Assembly: GCA_963675135.1 (NCBI GenBank) | Contig: OY776119.1 | Coordinates: 68,689,727-68,753,726 of the forward strand | Length of the DNA: 64,000 nucleotides | Origin: Galeopsis tetrahit | Lineage: Eukaryota; Streptophyta; Magnoliopsida; Lamiales; Lamiaceae | Reading direction: 5' to 3' | Part shown: positions 32,367-43,627 of the stretch, in pieces | Layout: each line of letters begins with the position of its first letter | How positions within the stretch are numbered: the first letter of the stretch is position 1 | The notes under the pieces: generated by a model | The model's database searches: none | What the model was told of the DNA's origin: nothing | The model's input: the letters and a program-made list of their open reading frames with translations, nothing else | Translations under genes and position numbers: made by a program

Positions 32367-34234
32367 AAGTAAATGCATTGAAATGACCGAATGATATAAA
32401 TTAATCCTCCTCCTGTTTAAATTTATTTTGTTCGTTTTTTCGAACACGGGTTTTAATTAATATTGATTAGTTTATCTGTATAAAATAGATATGTTAGGAG
32501 TATATGGATTCACTTATAAATAAAGTTATTGTTTATGAATAAAGTGAATAACCATTTGAATAAATAAGTGATGGTTTGAGAGTAGAAATAAAATAGTGTA
32601 AATAATATTATTATTTTAAAAAATAGAATAAGCATAATAAAACTAAACACCAAAAAAGAATGAACATAATTAATAAAATTGAACAATTAAAAATAATGAG
32701 ATTGGAGGAAATAATATTTTACACATAATAATAATATTATTTTACACGCCCTAATATGATAATTAATATTAATGAAGCGTTGCGATATTAATGTTACCAA
32801 TTCATCTTACGTTTTCTTGTTGAATTGATTGATTTAATAAATGATTATGTGTATTATTTCTATTGATTGCTGAAAACATATGATTTAATCCTTTAGAATG
32901 TCAATATCGTCTTACACAAAATTATATTTGCTTTAGTTTTTTTGGGTGGATAAAAGTTTAAATCTATAAAATTACTTTGAATTAAAACCGATCTATCTTT
33001 CAATGCTCTCAATTCGTCTAATTTTGTTATTCTTATATTTTTTTTTCAATTTTATTGTGTCCATTAAAAAACACAAAAACTTACAGTATAAAATATTTCA
33101 TACGTATGAAATATACATAATTAAGCTAAATTGAGAGAAAAAAAAATCACAAATAAACTATTACCAACTAATTAATTTTTGAACTATCATTAAATATATT
33201 TTATATGTGAAATATTTTACACAAGTGTTGCTCCATTTAAAAATAATATTATTCAAACTACTTTATTAATATTCTTCAACTATCACTTATTTATTCACAT
33301 TGTCATTCACTTTATTTATAAGTGGACTCCACAATACTCATACCCTCAATATATATATTTAATTCATGCACAAACTAATCAATTAATATTCATTAAAACT
33401 CATATTCAAATGTGCATTAAGAATTTGGATGGATGGAGTATTTATTTATTTTAGGTGATATCATAATATCATGTATTATTTTACTAATATATTGTGAACA
33501 CCTCATGTATTACATGAAATGTTAGTAAATGTCATTATATTGGGTGCATATTCGTGTTTTTTCAATACTAAATAATTAATAACTGGAAGTGTACTGTATA
33601 TATCGTAGTGCACAAATCGATATCAAATGGAGGAAAAAGTGTAAAAATGAAGCTTATTGATTGAGTTCTAAATAGAGATTGAAATTTGAGGGGGAATGAT
33701 TAATTATCCAAATTACTCCTAATTGTTAACAAAAATGTTTCAAGTGAACACTAAGAACAATTACCAAATTCAATCAAATGCATGCAAACTCATGCAGATC
33801 ACTAAAATATGAAAAATACTAATAAAACACACTTAAGAGAAGGTATGTTCCAAGACATTTGTAATATTAATATATTCATCCATATCTAATGACTCGTTCA
33901 AATGTCAATTACTTAAGTTTTTCTTATAGAATTGACCACCAAAAAATAATTAATTAATCTTTCGATCCAATTAATCCAAAGAAAAATACAGTATAAGTTT
34001 GTATCCCTATACCTAATAAATATCATGTCACATAAATCGACTCAAATGATCATTCAATTCCATCCCAATCATTTATATTCAAATTAGTGGGATAAATCTT
34101 TCAATTTCACTTCAATTAATATAACATATTATCATGACCAATAATAACGACATTCAAGTCAAAAGTAATCACATAAATAAGAGTGCCATCATTTAAAATA
34201 AGAAACGGTTACATAAATTTCAATCTAAATATAT
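32365..34234. other. AT-rich spacer
   Basis: No gene is recognised. Possible weak Stowaway-like inverted ends lie at 32405 (ctcctcctgtttaaattta) and about 32710 (aatgagattggaggaaat). Not firm enough to call. Confidence 0.4.
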
Positions 34235-35310
34235 ACAAACTCTTGGGCATTGGAGAAAAAGGGAGTGTACACGGTCAAATCTGGGTATTGCTTGGCTCAC
34301 GAAGGAGGCGATAAACAAGAACTTAGTTACCATCCACGTCGAGCTACAATCTTGACAAATGGTGGAACAAGTTGTGGAAGTTGAAAATACCCCCTAAAAT
34401 TAAAATCTTTTTTGGAAGATGTGTAAAGACATTATTGCAACTGAATCAAATCTGGCTCGACATCATGTATTGATAGATCACAAATGTAAGGTATGTGGCT
34501 GACATAATGCAAATACTAATTTTCTTTTGCTCAACAGTGAGGAAGGTGTGGAAAAGTTATGAATGGTGGAGGCAGTTTCGAGAGATTAAGGAGGAAGACA
34601 TCCTTTGGGTCTTGTCAGATTTCTTTGGTACGCTGAGTCTTCTTCAAATTGAGAGAATTGTAATGCAAGCGTGGGGTATTTGGAGGGAGCGATGCTAGGC
34701 TAAGCATAATGAGAAAGGGAGGACACAAAGGCAACTACAAGACTTTTGCTCGGATGGGAAGTGGTGTATCAACTACCTAGAGAAATTTCAACATTGTACT
34801 CAAACGTTGAGCTCAATTCAGAAATTTCCCATAGGTTCACACGGGATCAGAGAGCCATGCCACCAAGTTTTCACGGATGGTGCTTTTCATGATGATTTAA
34901 ATATTTATGGGGTGGGCTATATCATTACTGATGAGAATGGGGATCCCATTAAGAGAGGGAGGGGTGGGGGCATAAAATTGATCCCCCTGGTTCCATCCTC
35001 GGAGCCGAACTAGCAGCGATTGATGCACGATTATTAGCATGTTGCACGAAGATAATAACTTGAGTACGGGTACACACAGATTCTATGGAGGCAGTTTCAG
35101 CGATCGGGAAGAAAAAAACATTCTTAGACTATAAAGCGGACTTCTTAGAGAATATATGGGCGTAGATGAAAGAATTTGAAGCATACGAGGCTGTACACAT
35201 TCCAAGAACTCAAAATCAAGTAGCCCAAAAGATATCATCTTTGGTTTATCAATCGCCCTCTATTCATGATTGGAGTGGTGACGATATCCCGAAATAGATA
35301 AATGGTTAAA
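34235..35310 (+). pseudogene. LINE 3' remnant: zf-RVT and RNase H
   Basis: Reading across stops and frame changes gives: a zf-RVT region (EGVYTVKSGY, then FLEDVKDIIATESNLARHHVLIDHKCKVCG); the following VWKSYEWWRQF...WGIWRERC; and an RVT_3-type RNase H (HQVFTDGAFHDDLNIYGVGYIITDENGDPI, GAELAAIDARLLAC, VHTDSMEAVSAIG, VHIPRTQNQVAQKIS). This order is the C-terminal third of plant L1-type ORF2. Endonuclease and reverse transcriptase are missing, as in a 5'-truncated insertion, and several stop codons show it is dead. It belongs to another subfamily than the LINE at 44785-47779. Confidence 0.8.
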
Positions 35311-36070
35311 TGTTTGTGACCTCCTTTACCCTCAAAATTTAAAAAAAAATAATTTTTTTTTTATATATATAAGCCCTTTTAAAATTAAAGTGTTCTAAGT
35401 AAAAAAATAAACATAATATAAAAGAAAGAAAAAATGGAAAACTTAGTCTCTTGAAGAAGTTGAAGTGCATGGATTTTCTCCTAAACTGAGTTCACGGTTT
35501 TAAAAATCCTATTAAAGAGCTAATTTATACCTTGAGAATTAGGGTTCAAAATTAGAGGACTTAATTATATAATTATAAAATTCTCTCAAAATTCTAAAAT
35601 TTCCTTCTACTGTCGGACTCAATTCGGTTCGACCTATTAAAATTCGGTTCGACTCGTTTAATAAATAAGTCGGACTCAAACTTTTTTTAAGCCTATTAAA
35701 TTAAATAGGCTAGACTCGAGCCTTTTCGTAAATTTTTAAGTCCAACAAATCGGTCTATTTAATTTTATTTGTATATAAATATAAATATATATTATATAAA
35801 TAATAATATATGTGATAATCAAATATAGTAAGAAAGTTTAGTAACTACTTGTACACGTAAAAACATTTGAATATTTTTTGGAACATTTGATAAATTTGTT
35901 ATTGCTTTTATTTCTTCATTTTGAGATTTTAAAGAGTCGATTTTATGATTTAAAGATAATAAAGTGTTGTACGATTTAAAAAAAAAAAATACTATATCAT
36001 TAATAAAACTAAAAAAACCTTTAAAATACTTTTGAGTAAGACCTATTTATTAAAATATCGGGCCAAGCCT
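35311..36070. other. AT-rich spacer with dispersed repeat copy B
   Basis: At about 35615-35790 lies a copy of the repeat also seen at 9540-9745 ('actcgtttaataaataagtcggactcaaac', 'taaattaaataggct'). No gene. Confidence 0.5.
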
Positions 36071-36079
36071 TAAAAAAAA

Positions 36080-37567
36080 GGGCTCGGCTAATTGCACCCG
36101 GATTTCCTATGAGTACACCCACCAAACATTTTTTTAATCTTTCAGAACATGTGAAATGTCTCATATACCCCTAGGGGATGTTTCTTTTTGGTTTTAAAAA
36201 CCAGGTTTTGGATTTCAAGATCCAAAACCCGTTTTACTTCGGGATTTAAAAACCGGTTTTCAAAATCCACTCAAAACCACCCTTATCAAACATATTGATT
36301 TGACATAAAGTTATATCTATATAATATTACTTCAATCATTATATTCTTTTTCAACAATAATATAATAATACTATAATAATATAATAATACAATAATATAA
36401 TACATTTAATCAACTAATCATTATAATCTCACCAAACAATAATATAATAATACAAACTTATTCAATCTTACAATTTGATTTGACATAAAGTTAAATCCTT
36501 CACTATTCCAAAACCCAAAAGAAACACCCATATTACTATTCATCGGGATTTCAAAAACCAGGATTTCAAAAATCTGGTTTTTAAAACCACCCAAAGCCCA
36601 AAAGAAACACCCCCCTAGGGTAAAATTTATGAAAAAAATGAAGATGAGTACACCCACCCGTTCTATTTCACAAAATTATCTCCACCACCACCACCAAAAC
36701 AAAACAAACACTAATTTTCAACAAAAACAACTCCAAAATTGAAACAAAAATAAATCCAAAACACCAACTGTTCGAAAAAAAATTCTAAAACAAACATGTT
36801 CGAATTTTTTTCCAAAACAAACTCAATATGTTCGAAAAAAATTCCAAAACAACTCAAATTTGTCCGAAAAAAAAAGATTGAATATCTTGTTCGAAATTTT
36901 TCCCAAAACAAACACACATTGTTCAAAAAAAAAATTCAAAACAAAGTAAATATGTTCGAAAAAAATTTCAAAACAAAGTCAATATGTTCGAAAATAATTT
37001 TCGAACTTGTAAAAACCCTAATTTCCAAAACAAAAACAAAGTAAAAATTTCCTACCTTGAAACTGAAACGCGGCGGCGGCGAACGCGCACACCTCCAGCG
37101 GCGGCAAACACGCACACCTCCAACGGCGGCGGCAGCGAACACGCACACCTCCAACGACGGCGGCAGCGAACGCGCACACCTCCAGCGGCGGCGGCGTTTG
37201 TAGGAGGAAGGGGAGGGGGCGCGACGGCGCCCGTGCGAAAGGCGAGGGAGGGTTCGCAACGGTGGCCGCGTCGCTTGGAGGAGGGGCGACGGCGGCCGCG
37301 TCGCTTGGTCTTCTCTTCAAACTGAGGGGTGAGGAGGTGGGCCGCCTGCGCAGTGGGCGGCGTGGGGCCGACGCGACGAAGTGGAGTGGCGGCGCTACAG
37401 AGAGAAATGGAGGTGGGTGTCTGAATATGAGAAGAAGAGAGAATGAAGGAGTTAAGGTTTTAATTGAGAGAGGGTAATTTTGGGATTTTCAGTTCCTCAT
37501 CCATTTTGTGTGTGTTCTCATCGCGTGGGTGTCCTCATAGGATCTGTGTGTGCCTTTAGCCGCGCCC
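36080..37567 (+). mobile_element. TIR DNA transposon (Mutator-like?), non-autonomous
   Basis: The left end GGGCTCGGCTAATTGCAC and the right end in reverse complement GGGCGCGGCTAAAGGCAC match, and homology continues through 'cctatgag(t/g)acacccac' for about 42 bp. Flanks are taaaaaaaa (36071-36079) and taacaaaaa (37568-37576), a 9-bp duplication with one mismatch in low-complexity sequence. The interior has a nested MITE, then degenerate repeats of 'tgttcgaaaaaaattccaaaacaaa' (36775-37015), then a GC-rich GCGGCG/CACACCTCCA repeat patch (37065-37200). ORFs read there are repeat artefacts. Confidence 0.6.
36176..36611 (+). mobile_element. hAT-like MITE, nested
   Basis: The 436-bp element is flanked by a perfect 8-bp duplication, cccctagg (36168-36175, 36612-36619). 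Ends GGATGTTTCTTTTTGG and, reversed, GGTGTTTCTTTTGGG. Subterminal 'ggttttaaaaaccaggttttggatttc' is repeated in inverted form near the right end. No ORF. Confidence 0.8.
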
Positions 37568-37614
37568 TAACAAAAATTCTATGACAGATCATAGAACAGA
37601 CTTGTACCTTAAAG

Positions 37615-38868
37615 GGGTCTGACTATATGCACCTCCATTTCAGTTTGATGCACTCCCCCTTTCAGTTTTTTAATAAAATAATAGGGTAAAAAACCCAAAA
37701 TACCCTTCATTAAATATACAGTACTATCCCCTACTGAATGCACACCCCCTTCATTTCTTTCACATTTTTCTAACCCACAACTTCCGGTCGCCGGCGACAC
37801 CATTTCCGGCGACCATCAAGCTAAAAAAAAAATCACAATTTTTTTTTACTAATTTTCGACCAACCAGTGTCGACCACATACACTCCCGTCGACAACGAGT
37901 TATCGACGGGAGTGTATGTGGTCGACACTGGTTGGTCGAAAATTATTAAAAAAAAAAAAAAAAATCATTTTCGACTACGTAATGTCGATCAAATACACCC
38001 TCGTCGACAACAATTTGCCGATGAGAGTGTATTTAATCCACATTATATAGTCGAAAATGAAAAAAAAAATAAAAAAAATTAGGGTTTTCTGCATTTTTGC
38101 AGAAAACCCTAACATTGGAATTGGGAGTACGGCGGCCGGCATTTTACCAGGCGGCAGCGGCCGGATGTGAGTGAGAGGAAAAGGGGAGAAGGAGGCGGCC
38201 GTGAGACGGTGGACGGGGGCGTGGCCGCCCTCCATGGCGGCCGTGAGAACAGAAAAGAAAAAAAATTAAAAAACCCTACCTGTTAGCCTCAACGACGGCG
38301 GCAGGAGGACGGACAGCGACGTCTGGGCGGCGGGTTGAGACTGCCGGAATCGAGCGAGGCCGCCGAACGGCCGAAGAGAGAAAACACAGAAAAAAAAAGA
38401 CAACAAAAGCTGTGCCGCGGCGGCGGCGGCCACGACGTTGGGTGGATGGGGGAGGGAGGCCGTCGGAAGAGGGGGCGCGGCTGCCGGCGTCGAAGGAGAG
38501 GGAGTCCGCCGGACGGGGGAGGTGGGACAAACGCAGAAGCTTCAATTTTTTTTTTTTTTTTTTTACAACGGGGGAGTGGGAAGGGAGGGGAGGGGGCGGC
38601 GGCGAGGGTGGGTGGGGGTGGGCGGCGGCGACGGGGGTGGGATGGGCGTCGTCGGCGACTGTTGAGGAAATGGGGAGGAGGAGGTGGGTTGGGGGAAATG
38701 GGAAGGAAGAAGAGAAAGGGTGGGGTGTGTGTAGTAATATATATGTTATGAGAGGAGGGGTATTTATGACATTTGAAGGGGGTGTGACCTAAATTTGGGG
38801 AGTGTATAAATCGGGGGATTGATGGGGGAGTGCATCAAACTGAAATGGAGGTGCATATAGTCAGACCC
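37615..38868 (+). mobile_element. Mutator-like TIR element, intact ends, 9-bp TSD
   Basis: The 1254-bp element has a perfect 45-bp terminal inverted repeat (GGGTCTGACTATATGCACCT...CACTCCCCC). A perfect 9-bp target duplication, accttaaag, lies at 37606-37614 and 38869-38877, as expected of Mutator-like elements. The inside has two palindromic modules at left, then a GC-rich segment of about 550 bp (38130-38690) with long purine/GGCGGCG runs in which several frames stay open. No transposase; the GC-rich part may be captured or low-complexity sequence. Same family as 5045-6104. Confidence 0.88.
37851..38059. repeat. Two ~90-bp palindromic modules (third set)
   Basis: The first, 37851-37944, is almost perfect: 42-bp arms from AATTTTCGACCAACC to ACTCCCGTCGA match exactly around a centre of a few bases. 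The second, 37967-38059, is imperfect (arms TTTTCGACTA.. / ..TAGTCGAAAA). Layout and core match the modules at 4613-4813 and 5511-5828. Confidence 0.88.
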
Positions 38869-38877
38869 ACCTTAAAG

Positions 38878-39419
38878 TTATGCAATACCCTAGAGCAAAT
38901 TGGCCGCTGCAATATGGGCCTTAATGGGCTGAAATTAGATTAATAAAATGGTCACAATGTAAGTTTTGAGTGAAATGATTAGAGTACCCATACTACTTAC
39001 TTCAACCCACCTAAAAACATAATCACAAAAACTTTTTGTATTCCTTTCTCCCTGTTAAAATATCATCCAAAAAAAAAAAAAACTCGAAATCATTGAAGAA
39101 ACTTGAATTTAAACGTGGAGAAATTCGTTTTGAATTTCAATTGTTGAAAATTTCTCGTTTTGAATTTCAAATGAAATTTTCGATACACATAAACATGAAA
39201 GATTCGATTTTGAATGTTTTAAAACTACTTTGCAAAACCAAAACTCGGAACTGGTTCACTTAAATTTTTCATAATTTGGCTAAAATTTCCGAGTTTTGTC
39301 AAAAAAAAAAAAAAAATCCACAAAAACTGAAAAAAAAAAAAATCTTAGTTTTTGACAACTAACTCAATAATTTGACAGAGTTTTCTTACAAATATTTGTT
39401 CCAAACTCTCTCCTCCCAC
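38878..39419. other. AT-rich spacer
   Basis: Several A-runs (39069-39081, 39301-39316, 39331-39342). The 75-codon ORF at 39036-39263 has no protein-like pattern. Nothing else. Confidence 0.5.
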
Positions 39420-39985
39420 CAAAAACGCTCTGTATCATCATTTAAGGCACCTTGGTCTGTTTGTTTATCCCGTTCCATAGCAAAAAAAATACCCTGATTG
39501 GACAGTATACTTGCCATGCGCATCTCATTCCAGTATCTTTCGACGTCCACATTCATTCTCCAATCGGTGTTCTCAAAATGGCCTCAGCTTCAAAGTGCAG
39601 AAATGCATCTCACCAAATCTTCGTTCCATTCTCCCGATTGCAAGATAAATCTCGAGATGCAAAATGCCGCTGCCATTCTCAAGAAAATAGGTCCCCCATT
39701 AAGCCTTGCCACCCATACAACCTTGTATATCTTAATCGCTTTACCATTTTCTACCTTCCATCTCACACCATCCTCCAAAGTCTCTCTCCTCCAACATAGT
39801 GATCTCCAAACAAATGAGTAATTATTTCCAATCTCCACACCCATAACATCTGAATATCTAAAGTGTTGTGCTTTAAAACCTCGAGTGACCAGAGCATGTG
39901 GATTATCAAAATATGCATTTCTCAAAGTATGAGATCTCAAAATGATGGTTTCTTTCATAGTTTCAAGTGTTCTCATTGAGAACAC
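39420..39985 (-). pseudogene. LINE ORF2 scrap (between RT and zf-RVT)
   Basis: A minus-strand ORF of 131 codons contains KAQHFRYSDVMGVEIGNNYS, FVWRSLCWRRETLEDGVRWK and VENGKAIKIY. This is the linker typical of plant L1-type ORF2 after the reverse transcriptase (pattern PSFTWRSI..GR..L..G.RWRVGNG..I.I). Past the ORF end, broken frames continue to YTVQSGY (about 39485). Both ends are truncated; the gene-proximal end merges with the palindrome at 39933-40019. Confidence 0.7.
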
Positions 39986-40019
39986 TTGAAACTATGAAAG
40001 AAACCATCATTTTGAGATC
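39933..40019. repeat. Perfect 87-bp palindrome
   Basis: Two 43-bp arms are exact reverse complements around a single T at 39976. The left arm is GATCTCAAAATGATGGTTTC...; the right arm ends ...TTTTGAGATC. It lies between the LINE scrap and the 3' end of the ATP23 gene, 142 bp past the stop codon. Confidence 0.93.
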
Positions 40020-40160
40020 AAAGAACAATGAGAGGGAGCTTCCGAGGTCAAAATCAAAGCCTCCATATTGTACAATGCCTTCAAATTCATATCATATGGG
40101 GAAACAAAAAATATCTAAAGTAAATGATCCAAAAATGGAATTGTTTATCAATCAAGAATT

Positions 40161-41265
40161 TCAGGGTGCCTTATCAAAAGGCTTTGTATCATTGTAGCAA
40201 ATATCCCAAACAGCGTCCAATGCCATCTTCGTTAGATACTTTGTGCAGCGTGGCTCTGCACTAACCGATGCTGTTGCCCTTCGCCTCACACACTCCTTCA
40301 AAATCAAAGAATGCAGGTAGACAAAGGACATCAGCACTTGAATGCAAGACATAAAACACAAGTAGTAAGAGAGTAAGAACTCACCGGGTGATGGCCTCGT
40401 AAATCTGTATGACCACGTAAATACTCCCTGAAATAGTGGCAATCGCCACTTAGATGAGAAGCTCGAATCTGCATGAGTTGCGATGAATGATAATCAAAAG
40501 AATGAAAACAAACAAGTTCAATCTAATGGATGGATAATAATTCACCTCAGCACAAGCACGATGATAACAACTATTCCAATCCAAGTTTTTAGCACGACAA
40601 TCATCGTATACATGAATGAGCTCGTGGATCACGCCTTGCGTCACCTCATCTTGAAATCTCAAATAATTACAGCATATTACTATCTACAACAAATTAACCA
40701 AAAGTGTAAAAAATAAGAAAGCATCTATCGTAGAGATAATGAAACAGTAAACACTTCATCTCAACTCTCACAATTTATTTTTAATGGCCTAACATTTAAA
40801 TCTGCTCACTCCAGGAATTACAAAAACTAGTCATAAAAATAAATCACATCTCCTGAAAAATAGAAAATTAGATTTGTGAATAACATTTAAAACTTACAGA
40901 ATTACTTGTTATAAACTAACCCTAAAATTTGGTGTGGATAATTAATGAAATTACCCCTCTACTGGGAGTGTAACCAGCAGTGGCAGGGCCAGCGCAACGG
41001 ACGCCCCTGATGAATTTCTCAGGGTTGATTGGGCATCCAGATTTCTCCAATTGCTCAATCAGAAGCTTCACCTTTGGATCTGCAACGACAAATTAATTAA
41101 TTAATTTGAAATGCTACATATAATTAGCTGATTAAAAAACTTACTTTCCATAGCTTTCTGAATCTTTTCCCGGCATTCCTGCTGCCCCATGCCGCTGTAA
41201 TTCAGCCCATCGGAGCGATTCCGATGCTCCAGCATAATCTTCAAAAATGTTAGTATGTCGCCCAT
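40161..41265 (-). CDS. ATP23: Mitochondrial inner-membrane metalloprotease ATP23-like, five exons
   Basis: A zinc metalloprotease (peptidase M76) of the mitochondrial intermembrane space; in yeast Atp23 processes ATP synthase subunit 6 and helps its assembly. Exons (minus strand): 41265-41145, 41079-40955, 40683-40546, 40468-40385, 40295-40161. All introns are GT..AG and the frame is open throughout; 200 residues in all, usual for the family. MGDILTFLKIML and the CxxxI region (QECREKIQKAME) form the N-terminus. The HExxH motif lies in VIHELIHVYDDCR (H102, E103, H106), followed by the cysteine-rich SCYHRACAE, IRASHLSGDCHY and ECVRRR segments and the plant C-terminus AVWDICYNDTKPFDKAP. All exons are too short or split to show in one frame. 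It looks intact and single-copy here; symbol by family likeness. Confidence 0.9.
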
Positions 41266-42112
41266 TCCTTGTAAATTCAAAGGATTTATCTGAGTTTTTA
41301 TGAAAAAGAGGGGTTTTCAGAGGAGACGAGATTACACTACGCCCCTACTAACACCTATTAATCACACCCTAATTTTTTTAGACTAAGTTGCCCTTTTAAG
41401 TTTTAAACCCTTCAAAAAATTATACACATCCCAAATAATTATAAATACACCCCCATGTTAACCCACACCTAGGTGTCACGGGCCCATCGGACCACATTCT
41501 TCCATTGGGCCGGACTCAGTTTCTATCAGGCCTCAAAATCTACAGTCCAGTTCCATCCATCACGCCCAAATGACCTGATTTTTTTTTAATTAAAAAAATA
41601 ATAAATAATTATTAATAAAATACTCAAATAGATTCATAAAATACCCAAATAAAATATCGAATTAAAACTAACAACTTGTGTATAATGCAGCTAATGAACT
41701 AACAAAACAGATGAAGCATTGAGTAGTATATTTAATTGAATCTGTAATTTTGGTTTATGTTTGTATGATTTTTCTAATACTTTGAATGTAAATTGGTAAG
41801 AATTAGATAGAATTTTGGGAGAGAAAGGGAGGTTGTTTCTTTTCTGATGCATTTCTCTGCCAAAACTTGGCTCTTGTACGCCAATTGATTTTAGGGAATA
41901 ATAAGATGCTAAACTGAAATAAAGGGTTAGAAATGCAAATTGCAAAATGTTAGAAAATGTTGGTTTTGACCACATTTTATAAAATATTAAGTGACAATTT
42001 TATAATTCGCTTTGTATAAATGGTTTTAGTTGGTTAGATTTCTCAAAATCAAATTTTGGGTGAATGAAAAATTAATATTAAAGTTGGTCATTTAATGAGT
42101 GAATAAATATAT
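41266..42112. other. Upstream spacer of the ATP23 gene
   Basis: No TATA box is obvious. The 94-codon minus ORF (41691-41975) is not protein-like. AT-rich from 41580. Confidence 0.5.
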
Positions 42113-42732
42113 TGTTGAATGTATTTATTATTATGATAATAATAATGGATTGTGACCTATATATATAAATATGAAATGTCATGTCTTTTGGTGAAATGAT
42201 TATATTTCAAAGGTTGTGTCCTTTAGAATTATTTCATTAATTTAAAGGTGGTGTCTTTTAGAATTATTGCATTAATTTAAAAGACATACCTTTTGGTGAA
42301 TAATTGTTTATTTCCAAAGGTTGTAACTCTTGGAAAAAAGAGATTATTATGAAGAGTCACAACTATTATCATAAAGACTCTTGGAAGTCTATAAATAGAT
42401 CCTCACATTTGCATTCCAAAATCACTCAAGCCAAAAACTTTTTTGCATTCTTATCCTCCAAAGCATTCTAGCATTCTAAGTCCTTTCATAGAGTTTTATC
42501 GGAAGTTCCGAATATCCATTTTGCAATTCGTTGATAGCTTCCGATTTGTAGTGCAACGGTTGTGAAGTTTGAAGTAGTTGTATCTTGGGGACGGTTGCCA
42601 GTGATCTGTATTGCACCTGTGTACGGGGCAATAACGTCTTACGGAGATAGAGTCAAACTTTAGCCTCGACTTCCGTGTTTAAGTCTGTGTCAGCATTTAA
42701 TCTTCGTCTACACATACACCTCATTTCTAACA
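42113..42732 (+). repeat. Probable 5' LTR of the old Copia element
   Basis: TGTTGAATG... at 42113 and ...TTTCTAACA at 42732 give a TG..CA unit of 620 bp. It contains a TATA-like tctataaatagatcc (42389-42403) followed by a leader of Copia-LTR type, and ends 31 bp before the gag ATG. No second LTR lies in the window, so the borders are inferred. No clear primer site follows. Confidence 0.5.
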
Positions 42733-42763
42733 ATCGTAAGCCGTTCGTTTTGTGTATTCGAAG

Positions 42764-43627
42764 ATGTTTAGTTCTACTATTCCTGTTGCTCCTGCTTCTC
42801 ATGTTCACTCTAAAAAACCACCGAAATTTATCGGTAATGATTTCAAAAGATGGCAACAGAAAATGTTGTTCTATCTGACTACCCTGAACCTTGCACGATT
42901 CTTGAGGGAAGATCCTCCTACTGTAGAGGAGGATGACATCGACCAACAGAGGTTGACTTCTCTTGACGCATGGAATCACAATGATTTCTTGTGTCGTAAT
43001 TACATTCTGAATGGGCTAGACGACTCAGTGTACAATCTCTACGCCACCTTCAAAACAACCAAAGAATTGTGGAAGTCTTTGGAAAAGAAGTACAAAACGG
43101 AGGATACCGGATTGAAGAAATTCATTGTCGGACGGTTCCTCGACTTCAAAATGGTTGACTCAAAAACTGTTTTAGAATAGGTTTTAGAGTTGCAGTTGAT
43201 CCTACATGAGATTCATGTCGAGGATATGCAACTGTTCGAATCCTTTCAAGTAGTTACTTTAATAGAGAAGTTACCGCTTCTGTGGAAGGACTTCAAGAAC
43301 TACCTCAAGTACAAGCGCAAGGAAATGGGCTTTGAGGACTTGATCGTGAGACTAAGGATTGAGGAAGATAACCGAAAATTCGAGGGTAAAAGCGATAAGA
43401 GTAGTGAAGAGGCGAAAGTGAACCTAGTTGAGTCCGGAAGAGGCAAAAAGCGCAGACGCGTTGATAAACAGCAGACACCTCAAAACGCTAAAAAGTTTAA
43501 AGGTAACTGTTATAATTGTGATAAGCCCGGGCACAAGGCAAGTGAATGCCGCTAGCCGAAGAAGGCCAACGCGAATGCCAATCAGAATTAGGCTAATATT
43601 GTGGAACACAAATCCTTGACTTAAGAA
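42764..43627 (+). pseudogene. Old Copia gag with zinc knuckle
   Basis: ATG at 42764 (MFSSTIPVAPASHVH). The gag core KPPKFIGNDFKRWQQKMLFYL..LREDPP and LDAWNHNDFLCRNYILNGL is typical of plant Copia gag (UBN2 type). The knuckle CYNCDKPGHKASEC (CX2CX4HX4C) sits at 43507-43548. In-frame TAG stops at about 43178 and 43553, and further stops to 43622, break the polyprotein. Several stops replace likely Q codons, as expected from C-to-T decay of a methylated old copy. Confidence 0.85.

Noticed and set aside
37018..37320. Overlapping ORFs on both strands with Arg/Pro/Ala repeats
   Set aside because: They come from a GCGGCG/CACACCTCCA repeat patch within a TIR element; no frame is preferred.
38335..38792. 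Gly/Arg-rich ORFs of 75-138 codons
   Set aside because: Purine-rich low-complexity DNA keeps three frames open at once; no domain.
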